A DNA stretch of 64,000 nt, from the NCBI GenBank assembly GCA_038040485.1, contig JBBPIE010000001.1, forward strand, positions 372,001 through 436,000, read 5' to 3'. The notes under the pieces are model-generated. The model was not told the origin of the DNA, made no database searches, and was given only the letters and a program-made list of their open reading frames with translations. Below, piece by piece: positions 39,636 to 48,175 of the stretch (position 1 is the stretch's first letter; every line of letters starts with the position of its first letter). This stretch comes from Onstottus_B arcticum (GTDB lineage: Bacteria > Acidobacteriota > Blastocatellia > UBA7656). The position numbers and the translations under genes were made by a program.

Positions 39636-39747
39636 TCAGCGCGATTGTATTGCTGCCGACTCACGACCCTTCGAATCAAGACCGGATTGTGGCCCTCGCG
39701 CGGCAACCTGCTGGCGGCTCAGGGTCCCTGAAAGAAGTTAGTCCAGA

Positions 39748-39829
39748 AGTAGCATAGACTTTTTTAGTCTGTGTCCGGTGGATATTTCTGTTCCTGGATC
39801 GCAGACACAGACTAAAAGTCTATGCTACT
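39748..39829. repeat. Inverted repeat that supplies the stop codon of the HD gene
   Basis: Left arm 39748-39775 (AGTAGCATAGAC...AGTCTGTGTC) pairs with the right arm 39804-39829 (GACACAGACTAAAAGTCTATGCTACT, cited in part) around a 28-base loop. The arms differ by two T bases. The last codons of the minus-strand HD gene, including its stop, lie inside the right arm. Confidence 0.85.
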
Positions 39830-40380
39830 GTGCGAGCGATCTCGATCATCTGCTTCGAGAAGACGCGGTCGATCATTGGCTCGAAGTGCTCGATCGGCAG
39901 TGTGTCGTATTCGGGGTCGAACGACGCCTGGTCCCACTCATCAGTAAAGCGCGTGGCCAGATCGTACCAGGGTTCGTTCGCGTACTGGCTGCGCGCGTTT
40001 GCATCTTTGCCCATCAGCGCGTAGTAGTGACGCCCTTGGAAATCCTGATGAGTGCGAACTATCTCGTAGGTTTCATTCGAGACGTAGGGTTTCAAGATCT
40101 CGGCTGCGATCGCCGGATGATTCTCAACCGAGACGACCTTGCCTATGTCATGGCAAAGCGCGGCGACGATCAGTTCCTCGGAGGCACCCGCGCGCTCGGC
40201 CCGAGTGGCGGTTTGCAAGCCGTGCACGAACTGATTGACGGCGAAACCATCGACCTGCTGCTCGAGCTGCGCAAGCATCGACTTGATGATCGCGGGCATC
40301 GTGGATTGGCGTTGAGCTACCCGCGCGCCGATTGCCATCCAATCTTCGACTTTGCCTTGGTCCATTCTTGTAAAAGACAT
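39820..40380 (-). CDS. HD-domain protein, PhnZ/TmpB-like
   Basis: A 186-residue protein. Metal ligands of the HD fold are visible: NQFVHGLQTA (His), LCHDIGKV (His-Asp, about residue 76), ENHPAIAAEIL and RTHQDFQG (His). The YYALMGKDANARSQYANEPWY and EWDQASFDPEYDT segments (cited in part) match the oxidative HD branch that includes PhnZ, a di-iron enzyme cleaving 2-aminoethylphosphonate derivatives. Either a phosphohydrolase or an HD oxygenase is possible. ATG 40380 has GAGGAG seven bases upstream. The C-terminal four residues and the stop come from an inverted-repeat element. Confidence 0.85.
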   Translation of the reverse strand: MSFTRMDQGKVEDWMAIGARVAQRQSTMPAIIKSMLAQLEQQVDGFAVNQFVHGLQTATRAERAGASEELIVAALCHDIGKVVSVENHPAIAAEILKPYVSNETYEIVRTHQDFQGRHYYALMGKDANARSQYANEPWYDLATRFTDEWDQASFDPEYDTLPIEHFEPMIDRVFSKQMIEIARTVA

Positions 40381-40463
40381 GATCAGCTCCTCGAGATGAG
40401 TTGTCTGCGATGAGCAAATATAAACGGAGCGGCCGAAAATGGCTAGCCTCTTCCTGGGAGTGG

Positions 40464-40759
40464 GTGCGCGTCAGCTTTTCGCGCATACCCACCTCGTGAG
40501 AGGTGGGTCCGTGATGCTCCAGCCTACAGGACGCGCCGCCGCCCCTCGGACTACTGCATACGCATCTCGTGAGAGGTGGGTCCATGATGCTACGGCCTAC
40601 GATCTGCGATGAATCAGACAGGCATGCCCGCAGAGGCTACAGCATCAATAACCCACCTCTGACGAGGTGGGTATGCGCGGCCGAACCATTCGTTTGTAGG
40701 CTTCACGATCACGGACCCACCTCTGACGAGGTGGGTATGCGCGAAAATCTGACGCGCAC
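40464..40759. repeat. Array of four palindromes in a large inverted repeat (REP-like)
   Basis: Three perfect hairpins ACCCACCTC-N4-GAGGTGGGT lie at 40487-40508, 40651-40672 and 40715-40736, and a degenerate one lies at 40561-40579. The whole set is bounded by 32-base arms, 40464-40495 and 40728-40759, that are complementary with a single mismatch. The pattern of paired, oppositely oriented short palindromes is that of REP/REPIN-type elements. It fills the gap between the HD gene and hutI. No RAYT transposase gene is in the window. Confidence 0.9.
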
Positions 40760-40854
40760 CCCCTGGGAGTTCTGCGTCTGGGCCGCTCGGAAGCCGGCCG
40801 GTTCTGAGACTGCCGTTTACGCTCTGATTGCGGGCGTGTTGGCGAATTGAGAGA

Positions 40855-42156
40855 ATGACGGTCGTGGTCAACCGGGAACTGCTGATAACTCGCGCGTCAC
40901 AGCTCGTCACTCTCGCAGGGAGCCCGCGCCCGCGAGTCGGAGCCGAGATGCGCGAGCTTTCCATTATCGAGGATGGCGCGCTGCTGGTTCGCGACGGCAG
41001 GCTCGCTGCGGTCGGGACGTCGCCGGAGATCGAGAGCCAGGCGAGCGCTGACGCCCAACGCTTCGACGCGGCGGGTCAAGTGGTGATGCCCGGCTTCGTC
41101 GACGCCCATACCCATCCGGTCTTTGCCGGTACTCGCGAAGACGAATACGAGATGCGCGCGGAAGGGCTCACCTATCAGGAAATCGCCGCGCGCGGAGGGG
41201 GCATTCTCTCCACCGTGCGAAAGACCCGCGCGGCCTCCGAACAGGAACTCTTCGAGATGGCTTTGCCGCGCGTGCGATGGCTTCTCGAGCATGGAACGAC
41301 GACCATCGAAGCAAAGAGCGGCTATGGGCTGACCGTCGAAGATGAGTTGAAGATTTTGCGCGTAATTCGCCGGCTCGACGCCGAGACGCCCTTGCAGCTC
41401 GTGCCCACGTTCCTCGGAGCGCACGAATTTCCGGATGAGTGCCGAGACCCTTCCAGCGGATTCAGTCGCGAAGACTACTTGCGCCTGGTCGCAAACGAGA
41501 TGCTTCCTCGCGTGGCGGCAGAAGGTCTGGCGCGATACGCAGACGTCTTCTGCGAGTCGCACGTCTTTGCCGTGCGCGAATCGCGCGGCGTGCTGGAACG
41601 CGCTCGCGAGCTTGGGCTCGGGTTGCGCTTGCACGCCGAGCAATTGACTCTCTCGGGAGGCGCGCAGCTAGCGGCAGAGCTTGGAGCCGAGACTGCCGAC
41701 CATCTCGAGTGGGTTGATGAAAGGGGGATTCGCGCGCTTGCCGAAGCCGGGACGATCGCCGTCCTGCTTCCGGGCGCGGTGTTCAATCTCGGGCTTACTC
41801 GTTATCCCCCAGCGCGAGCGATGATTGAAGCCGGTCTGGCGATCGCGATCGCAACCGACTTCAATCCGGGCAGCTCGCCAACTCCGTCAATGCAGATGAT
41901 CCTTTCGATCTCCTGCACACAGATGCGAATGACTCCCGCCGAAGCGATCACCGCCGCCACAATCAATCCTGCTTACAGCCTGGGACTTGGATCGGAGGTT
42001 GGCTCGTTGGAAGCGGGCAAGCAGGCGGATGTTGTGATCTTCGCCTGCCAGGACTACCGGCAGATACCGTATTTCTACGGAATCAACCATGCAGCCGTTG
42101 TCATCAAGCAAGGCCGCATCATAAGCCATCGACCGGGCGCAAAGCACAAGGCCTGA
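40855..42156 (+). CDS. hutI: Imidazolonepropionase
   Basis: Converts 4-imidazolone-5-propanoate to N-formimino-L-glutamate, the third step of histidine breakdown. About 433 residues from ATG 40855. Landmarks: VMPGFVDAHTHPVFAG (metal His pair), EMRAEGLTYQEIAARGGGI (cited as YQEIAARGGGI), IEAKSGYGL, FLGAHEFP, LRLHAEQL (His), ADHLEWV (His) and IATDFNPGSSPTPSM (Asp; cited as ATDFNPGSSP). These are specific to HutI. No other hut genes flank it, so the pathway must be completed elsewhere. Confidence 0.96.
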   Translation: MTVVVNRELLITRASQLVTLAGSPRPRVGAEMRELSIIEDGALLVRDGRLAAVGTSPEIESQASADAQRFDAAGQVVMPGFVDAHTHPVFAGTREDEYEMRAEGLTYQEIAARGGGILSTVRKTRAASEQELFEMALPRVRWLLEHGTTTIEAKSGYGLTVEDELKILRVIRRLDAETPLQLVPTFLGAHEFPDECRDPSSGFSREDYLRLVANEMLPRVAAEGLARYADVFCESHVFAVRESRGVLERARELGLGLRLHAEQLTLSGGAQLAAELGAETADHLEWVDERGIRALAEAGTIAVLLPGAVFNLGLTRYPPARAMIEAGLAIAIATDFNPGSSPTPSMQMILSISCTQMRMTPAEAITAATINPAYSLGLGSEVGSLEAGKQADVVIFACQDYRQIPYFYGINHAAVVIKQGRIISHRPGAKHKA

Positions 42157-42410
42157 AACGAAACTTTCTAAGGCACGTGGGGCGCAAGTTGGGTTCGGTT
42201 TAGACGCCGTTCGGTTGTAAAGCTGCGCCTCGGTGATATAATGCGGCGCGCTGCGGATCACTAACCACTCGGGTAACCTACAGGCCGCAGTCAGAAGGCG
42301 AGTTGTAACTATCTACCGCCGCCGGTTTTTTTGCTCACCTCCGCATTCGAGCTTTGAAGGCTGAGCAGCGCGGCTTCCTTTCGTGCTGAAGGCGTGTGAA
42401 TAACTTACCT
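42157..42410 (+). other. Gap with a weak structured segment
   Basis: No gene is supported. CTGCGG (42251-42256) can pair with CCGCAG (42285-42290) around a GG/CC-rich loop, about 250 bases before the next gene. Too weak to call a known riboswitch. Confidence 0.3.
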
Positions 42411-42474
42411 CGGTCCGTTGTGGACCGCGTTTTTCAAGAAAGGGTCAAGCTGGACTCCGCGCCAAACCGCGGAG
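42411..42474 (+). terminator. Attenuator-like hairpins in the leader of the 42536 gene
   Basis: CGGTCC-N5-GGACCG (42411-42427) is followed at once by CGTTTTTC, a canonical terminator shape, and a second hairpin CTCCGC-N8-GCGGAG spans 42455-42474. Both lie 60-125 bases upstream of the start codon, so the pair may act as an attenuator or as the end of an upstream transcript. Confidence 0.55.
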
Positions 42475-42535
42475 CACCCGTCGGGTTTCCCGTGCGGAGT
42501 CTCGCTTGTTTTGAAATGACTCGAGGGAGAAAGAC

Positions 42536-43420
42536 ATGAAAAAGAAAATAGTACTGCTCCTGTTTGCGTTCTGCGTTTTCGTTTCAACGATGGTTCAAGC
42601 ATCGGCTCAGGCCCCTGCGGGACCGCCGAAGGTCCTCCAGATCGTGCGCGAGGACATCAAGACCGGGATGATGGAGGCGCACTCAAGGGAAGCTAACGCG
42701 ACCGTCCGAATCTGGGCCAAGGCGAAGTCGCCGCATCAGCGCCTGGCGATGATCCCGATAGCGGGAAACGAAAACGAGGTCACTTACATTTGGCCGTTCC
42801 CTTCGTTCGCCGCTTATGAGAAGTCTCTGAAGGACCTCGACGAGATAGGTGAGACCTACAAGGCCGACTTCGATCGCACTCGTCACGCGGGCGAAGACTA
42901 TCACTCGACGCAGCGCGATATGCTTTGCAGACTGCGCGCCGACTTGAGCTACAACCTTCCCGCTCCAGACAGAGGGAAGATGCGATTCATGCGAGTTGAA
43001 ACCATTCGCGTAAAGCCCGGCCACACCCAGGAATTCGAGGAGATGCGCAAGACGATCAATGCCGCGCACGTAAAGGCGAAGGTCGACGAGCACATGGCGG
43101 TCTACCAGGTGGTCGGCGGCGCTCAGGCGGGAACCTTTATTGTTCTGGTACCGTGGACCTCGTTGGAGGATTCCAACGTGCTTCCGCACGGTAAGGCTTA
43201 TCAGGACGCTCTCGGAGAGGACGGCGCGAAGAAGGTAGCCCGGATAGGCAACGAAGCCATCCTGTTTGACGACGTCAGCATCTACGCGTTAGCTCCACAG
43301 CTAAGTTATGTGTTACCTGCAACGGTCGCGTCTGATCAAGCCTTCTGGACGCTGAAATCGCTGGAGCCGGTTGCTGCTAAGAGGAGGGCCTCGCCGAAAG
43401 CGCAGGAGAAAAAACAATAG
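42536..43420 (+). CDS. Secreted protein of unknown function (paralogue 1)
   Basis: A 294-residue protein with signal peptide MKKKIVLLLFAFCVFVSTM ending ASAQ. The body has two related halves, each with a strand pattern like small alpha/beta-barrel (antibiotic monooxygenase-like) subunits: VLQIVREDIKTGMMEAHSREA and FMRVETIRVKPGHTQEFEEM (cited in part). A Lys/Gln tail ends the protein. The next gene is a paralogue, and both probably act in the periplasm. Enzyme activity is not shown by any motif. Confidence 0.75.
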   Translation: MKKKIVLLLFAFCVFVSTMVQASAQAPAGPPKVLQIVREDIKTGMMEAHSREANATVRIWAKAKSPHQRLAMIPIAGNENEVTYIWPFPSFAAYEKSLKDLDEIGETYKADFDRTRHAGEDYHSTQRDMLCRLRADLSYNLPAPDRGKMRFMRVETIRVKPGHTQEFEEMRKTINAAHVKAKVDEHMAVYQVVGGAQAGTFIVLVPWTSLEDSNVLPHGKAYQDALGEDGAKKVARIGNEAILFDDVSIYALAPQLSYVLPATVASDQAFWTLKSLEPVAAKRRASPKAQEKKQ

Positions 43421-43534
43421 TGTGTCGTTGCTGATCAGATCGAACCAGGAAGAACGGCCCGCGGCCGCGCTTGCGAAGAATGCGCCGAGGCCCGCGCCGT
43501 ACGTTGTTTCACCAATAGTGTTTAAGGAGGTCTT

Positions 43535-44410
43535 ATGAGAAAGAGTCTGTTGTTCGTGTTTGGGATTTGTTTGTTTGTTTCAGCAGCCCTCGAAGCACGC
43601 GCCCAGGCGGGGCCGCCTCCGAAGGTGCTGGCGATCTTTCGCGAAGAGATCAAGGCCTCACGCGGAGGGGCACATGAAAAGCTCGAAGCGGGTTATGTTC
43701 GAGCGCTCCAGAAAGCCAAGTGGCCTACCTACTCGCTGGCGATGAGCCCCGAGGCGGGCGGTACAGACGCCTGGTTCATGACCGCTTACGATTCGTTTGC
43801 AGCTTTGGCAAAGGATCGAGAAAGCATGGGAAAAAACGCTCAGTTGATGGCGGACTTCGCGCGGCTCGACGAGATGGATGCCGAGTTCCGAACCGGACAG
43901 CGAAGCATCATCTGTGTTCTGAATGAAGATCAGAGCTACGGCCCGCAGTTCGACGTTTCTCAAATGCGTTACTTCTCCGTTACCACAATCCGAGTCCGAA
44001 TAGGCCACAATGAAGAATACTTTGAGGCGCGTAAGATTCTTGCCGACGCGGTGAAGAGGGCAAACCCCACCGCGCACAGCATCCTTTACTCGGTGACCGC
44101 GGGTATGCCCTCTGGAACCTTTCTGCTCTTTACCGCGCGAAAATCTCTGGCCGAGCTGGACCCGAATCCCGCGGTTGGCCGGGCAGTGCAGCAAGCAATT
44201 GGCGAAGAAAACGCCAAGCGACGGCAGAAGCTACTGGCCGACTCGGTCATCAGCAATGAGACGAGCATCTACGCGTTCAGCGCGCGGATGAGCTATGTGC
44301 CGAAGGAGTGGGCAAAGACGGGTGGGGACTTCTGGGCGCCCAAACCGCCTCCGCCGCCCCGGCCAGCGGCTGCGAAGAAGGCGGCCGACGCCGAGAAGAA
44401 ACCGCAGTAA
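43535..44410 (+). CDS. Secreted protein of unknown function (paralogue 2)
   Basis: A 291-residue paralogue of the preceding gene, with AAGGAGGT before ATG 43535. Signal peptide MRKSLLFVFGICLFVSAALEA, then the same two-half layout (VLAIFREEIKASRGGAHEKLE and FSVTTIRVRIGHNEEYFEA, cited in part) and a Pro/Ala/Lys-rich tail. The two copies differ at many positions, so the duplication is not recent. Confidence 0.75.
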   Translation: MRKSLLFVFGICLFVSAALEARAQAGPPPKVLAIFREEIKASRGGAHEKLEAGYVRALQKAKWPTYSLAMSPEAGGTDAWFMTAYDSFAALAKDRESMGKNAQLMADFARLDEMDAEFRTGQRSIICVLNEDQSYGPQFDVSQMRYFSVTTIRVRIGHNEEYFEARKILADAVKRANPTAHSILYSVTAGMPSGTFLLFTARKSLAELDPNPAVGRAVQQAIGEENAKRRQKLLADSVISNETSIYAFSARMSYVPKEWAKTGGDFWAPKPPPPPRPAAAKKAADAEKKPQ

Positions 44411-44577
44411 CTGGCCAATCGGGTCTTTAATCGATAACCATGAAGCCGGTGGCGGCGATTCGCTTGCCACCGGCTGATTTTGCGCTCTATCCGGACTGTC
44501 CCAACCTTTTGGAACTTTCGAACACCGCGGCGTGAATCAACCATGTCAGCCGGTTGCTGGCCGTTATTGAGCAGAGT

Positions 44578-45198
44578 ATGACGTTGCCGCTAACTCCCAG
44601 TGATGTTGACCTGCTGATGCAAATGATCAGCGGCGACGAGCATGCGTTCACTGTGCTTTATCGGCGAAGACAGGGAGGCGTGTATCGCTTCGCGCTTCAA
44701 ATGAGCGGGTCGCGAGGAATCGCCGAAGACGTCACCCAGGAAGTCTTCATCGTCCTGATGCGAGAAGCTCATCGCTACGATTCGAGCCGCGGCTCGCTCG
44801 CGGCCTATCTATACGGCATCGCACGCAATCACGTTCTGCGCCGCCTTGAGCGGGACCGGTTGTTCGTCCAGCTTGGCGACGCAACCGAAGATGATCACGA
44901 GTCGGGCTCCGCGACTCTTGTTGCGGAGGGCGATCCGCTCGGTGACTTGACGAGAAACGAGATGATCGACGAGGTCCGTCAAGCAGTGCTGGCTCTGCCG
45001 GCGCGCTACCGCGAGGTTGTTGTGCTGTGCGACCTGCACGAGATGAGCTACGCGGAAGCGGCTGCTGTAGCGGGTTGCGCGATCGGTACGATTCGGTCGC
45101 GGCTTCACAGAGGCCGGGCGTTGCTGGTCGAGAAACTCAGGTCGGCGAGGAGCGCCGGGAACGAACGACTTGTGAATCAGGAGAGGTGCTTCGCATGA
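44578..45198 (+). CDS. ECF RNA polymerase sigma factor (left copy, intact)
   Basis: About 206 residues from ATG 44578 (MTLPLTPSDVDLLMQM; a TTG at 44554 is less likely). Region 2: YRRRQGGVYRFALQMSGSRGIAEDVTQEVFI (cited as AEDVTQEVFI). Region 4: YREVVVLCDLHEMSYAEAAAVAGCAIGTIRSRLHRGR (cited as SYAEAAAVAGCAIGTIRSRL). It ends in ATGA, overlapping a truncated anti-sigma start. A gutted copy of this gene lies at 60604-60885 and is nearly identical over the last 88 bases. Confidence 0.93.
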   Translation: MTLPLTPSDVDLLMQMISGDEHAFTVLYRRRQGGVYRFALQMSGSRGIAEDVTQEVFIVLMREAHRYDSSRGSLAAYLYGIARNHVLRRLERDRLFVQLGDATEDDHESGSATLVAEGDPLGDLTRNEMIDEVRQAVLALPARYREVVVLCDLHEMSYAEAAAVAGCAIGTIRSRLHRGRALLVEKLRSARSAGNERLVNQERCFA

Positions 45199-45214
45199 AT
45201 TGCCAGAGCTTCGA
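45127..45214. repeat. 88-bp direct repeat, left copy
   Basis: Identical to 60814-60901 except one base. It spans the last codons of the ECF gene, the ATGA overlap and the first seven codons of the anti-sigma gene. Past 45214 the two loci diverge. Confidence 0.95.
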
Positions 45215-45275
45215 GTCAGAAGCGATCCCCACGCCGCGCGAGCGCCGGAAACCAGACTTCGAGGAGAATCCATAG
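45195..45275 (+). pseudogene. Truncated anti-sigma factor
   Basis: Starts MNCQSFES like the intact anti-sigma at 60882 (MNCQSFEA) but loses similarity after seven codons and stops after 26. No zinc finger or membrane helix remains, so the upstream ECF factor has lost its cognate inhibitor at this site. Confidence 0.8.
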
Positions 45276-46092
45276 CACATCCGCTCGATACATCCTGGCC
45301 ATTAACAGATCTCTTCTTATTTAAGCCGGCTCCGGCAGCGGTCTACGTTGTGAGGATGACGGCCCGGCGGCGCGTGATGCGTGTCTATAGCCTCTCGCGG
45401 AAGGGCAGCGCGCCCCCTGTGGACTCGTCAATTGAACTCGCCGGCCTTGATGAAGTCTTGAAAGCCTGAGCTCTGGCGATCAACGCTCTTTTCGCGGCCC
45501 GACTAGCACTGGTTAAAAGCTCCCCAACACGCGTAAGTCACTCGCCGCAGGGCACATGTGGATGGTAGTCGCTTTGGCTGGATGTTTGACCCTGCCAGGG
45601 TCTGCCAACTGCCCCACGTTCCCAGCAAGTTTTCCGCACGACCGGATTACGGACGCCGGATAATTGGAGAAACTTGCGCTGTAACACGATTCACGCACGG
45701 ACAAAGAGGTTTTGCTTGACACGGAAAAACACTTGAGCGTATTGTGATTAATGTCCCTTCATCCATGGGTACAGTTACTAGCGCTTGGGTGGCCGTAACC
45801 TCACTTTCTTGGCCTCGCTTGTGGGTCGGTTTTCTTTGAAGCAAGTGAACAGGACGGGGATCCTCGGCAATCCACAAAGGCTTGTATTTCTGCCGATATG
45901 CACACTGTTCGGCGTATCGGCCTGAGAGTACTCTGTCTTGTATCTTGCCAGGAATTAGTTTGCCAGCTTGCAACTTGGCGCTACTTCCTCAACCCAGCAA
46001 CTTAAGCTGAAGTATGCGTGCCAGAACTCTAAGATGCGAATCTCGGGTCGGTCGAGGACGCTAACAAAATAAGTGGGCGGAAGCGGGTTATC
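45276..46092. other. 817-bp gap at the left edge of the island
   Basis: No gene is supported. Minus-strand open frames at 45513-45722 and 45647-45973 have no recognisable motif. TTGACA (45716-45721) with an 18-base spacer and TATTGT (45740-45745) is a possible promoter reading toward the sigma-factor gene at 46093, though 350 bases away. Confidence 0.5.
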
Positions 46093-46626
46093 ATGCAGGC
46101 CCCACTCTCTACTGAGATCAGTGATCCCACACAACTCATACAGGATAGCGTACTAATAATCCGTCAGTCGGCGGTGCTAGCCTTCAAATACTACAACCAT
46201 GCAACCACCGAAGATGAAATCAGTGATATTTGCCAGCAGATCATCCTACAGCTCATTGAAGACCATCATCGCCGGTTGCGCTTGTTCGACAGTCGGAAGG
46301 CGTCCTTTCCAACCTGGCTCAAATCCGTAGCCAGACATCACATAAGCAACTACCTTAGACAAAAGAAAACACTGAGCCTGGACGAGCTTCCACTCGACTC
46401 GGTAAGTTACCCTCCGAATCAAGAAGATCTGATCATTCTTAGAGACAGGAATGAGCGCCTGGAAGCAATTCTCGGTGAGTTGAGCACGCGCGATCAGCAA
46501 ATTATCCGGCTTTTATGCTTTGAGGAACGATCCGCTATCGACGTGGCAAGAATGATGAGAATGACAGTTGGCTCAGTCTACTGGCATAAGCACAGAATTA
46601 TCAAACGGCTCCGAGATGACTACTAG
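46093..46626 (+). CDS. Sigma-70-family factor of the island
   Basis: A 177-residue sigma factor. Region 2: DEISDICQQIILQLIEDHHRRL, then FDSRKASFPTWLKSVARHHISNYLRQKK (cited as FPTWLKSVARHHISNYLR). Region 4: LSTRDQQIIRLLCFEERSAIDVARMMRMTVGSVYWHKHRI (cited as AIDVARMMRMTVGSVYWHKHR). It is more AT-rich than the flanking ECF gene. It has no anti-sigma partner. It is the only regulator gene between the direct repeats and is therefore the best candidate to drive the lanthipeptide and peptidase genes; this is inference. Confidence 0.85.
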   Translation: MQAPLSTEISDPTQLIQDSVLIIRQSAVLAFKYYNHATTEDEISDICQQIILQLIEDHHRRLRLFDSRKASFPTWLKSVARHHISNYLRQKKTLSLDELPLDSVSYPPNQEDLIILRDRNERLEAILGELSTRDQQIIRLLCFEERSAIDVARMMRMTVGSVYWHKHRIIKRLRDDY

Positions 46627-47140
46627 GAGGGGCTGTTGTTATCCGATGTCCTAACCTAACGACTACATAGCACGAGACTAAGGAGAATCACCATTCACAA
46701 ACTAAGATTCTTACTCACGATGTGTATAAGTACTTGACAGGGATTGTGCCGAAGTGGGTGGTTTGTTCCTTGAGCGGTGGATTGGCGGAGTGGCTGGAGT
46801 GAATCCTGCGAACTTCGTAGATTCTTCCGTTTTCAAAACCGATCTGTAGCGTAGACTCGCTCAAGTGGAGGTTATTAAGTATCCGAGTGCGTCAGAGTGA
46901 ACTGTCGCACCCAGGTTCTTTTCTTTCTCCCGTCGCTTTCGTCCTAAATAGCTTGTCGCTGCGAAGCAGCTTCCTCTCGGTTCATCACTTCATAGTCGAC
47001 GTGTGTCCGCACAGCATTGGGCCCTTCAAGGGGAGCGATGCAACAGCAGGGTTGGCAAATCACACTCGCTTTCTGAGAATGTTGCGTTCAGCGCCTCTTA
47101 CGTTTTGTGTTACAACGGGGGCATATGGATGAGATTGGCA
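46627..47140. other. 514-bp gap before the M16 pseudogene
   Basis: No gene supported. A TTGACA at 46734-46739 has no good -10 partner. Short similarity near 47022-47038 (TTCAAGGGGAGCGA) to the end of the leader element at 50739-50984 is too small to count as a copy. Confidence 0.45.
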
Positions 47141-47985
47141 ATGAGAACACTTAAGCCGTTATTTGCGTTCTCTCTCTCCTGCTTCCTTGCCCTGACGGCA
47201 GGAGCGCAGCAGGCGAGGAAAATCAAACTAGACTTCAAAGACGTGAGACTGAAAAACGGTCTGCGCGTATTGGTGGTCGAAGATCACACCGCGCCGGTCG
47301 TTTCAGTCGCGATCACCTACGATGTCGGCTCGCGGAACGAGCGCAAGGGCCGCACCGGGTTCGCGCACCTGTTCGAGCACATGATGTTTACCGGCTCCCA
47401 AAATGTCGGCAAGAACGAATACTCGCTGCTGATTGACACGAACGGCGGCGGGAAAAACGCTACTACGAACGAGGATTGCACCTTGTACTTTGCGACAGTG
47501 CCATCCAATCAACTCGACATGATTCTGTTCCTTGAAGCCGACCGAATGCGCAATCTGGACGTAACGCAGGACAACCTCAACACTCAGCGCAACGCCGTGC
47601 AGGAAGAGCGAAGGAGGGGCCTGAAAAATCAAGCGTATCCGCAATGAGAAAGTCGAACCCGAGGAGTTCGAGCGAGCCAAGCGCAGGATCATTGGCGGTT
47701 TCGCTTTGCAGTTCGAATCGCCGCTGGCGCTTCTGAATAACATTAATCACGCAGAAGCTCTACGGTTTGCCTGCAGATTACTGGGATGTCTACACACAAG
47801 AGGTCGCGTCGGTCACGGCGGACGAAGTGCAGCGGATCGCGAGGAAGTATCTTGACCTCGACCGCCTGCAAATCGTCGCGGTCGGCGACGCCAGCAGGAC
47901 TGCCGACGTGCTCAAGCAATATGGAACGCTGGAGATTTACGATACCGAAGGGAACCGGCCCAGATCATCTGGCGGAGGAAAGTAG
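47141..47985 (+). pseudogene. M16B peptidase pair fused by internal deletion
   Basis: The 5' part (47141 to about 47630) encodes the signal peptide and zinc site of a catalytic M16B subunit (HLFEH in GFAHLFEHMMFTG and the EERRR segment), highly like the gene at 51032. At about 47627 it switches to the last 110 codons of the non-catalytic partner (IRNEKVEPEEFERAKRRIIGGFA; cited as EPEEFERAKR), like the gene at 52477. The join falls on a short shared ATCAA, is out of frame, and a later extra A near 47745 adds a second break. A once-complete gene pair has lost roughly 2.3 kb. Confidence 0.9.
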
Positions 47986-48175
47986 TCAGTCGTTATTGAC
48001 CCTTGCAGGTGTTACGACGGCTTGCGGCAGGAAAAGCGCCTGGCCGATGAAACAAATTCCGAGGCCGCACTGGAGGCTGCCAAGGATTAGAGGGTTGCAA
48101 TCACAGACAGATTGATCCCAACGATCTCGCGAGATAAACTAATACAGGATCAAACTTCGTTATGAAGGGGAGCAT

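Noticed and set aside
40464..40759. CRISPR array
   Set aside because: The repeats are palindromes in opposing orientation with unequal spacing and no cas genes.
45647..45973. 108-codon minus-strand frame
   Set aside because: No motif, no ribosome site, and composition like the surrounding gap.
46990..47040. Fourth leader-element copy before the M16B pseudogene
   Set aside because: Only a short match to the 3' end of the element; the ordered blocks are missing.
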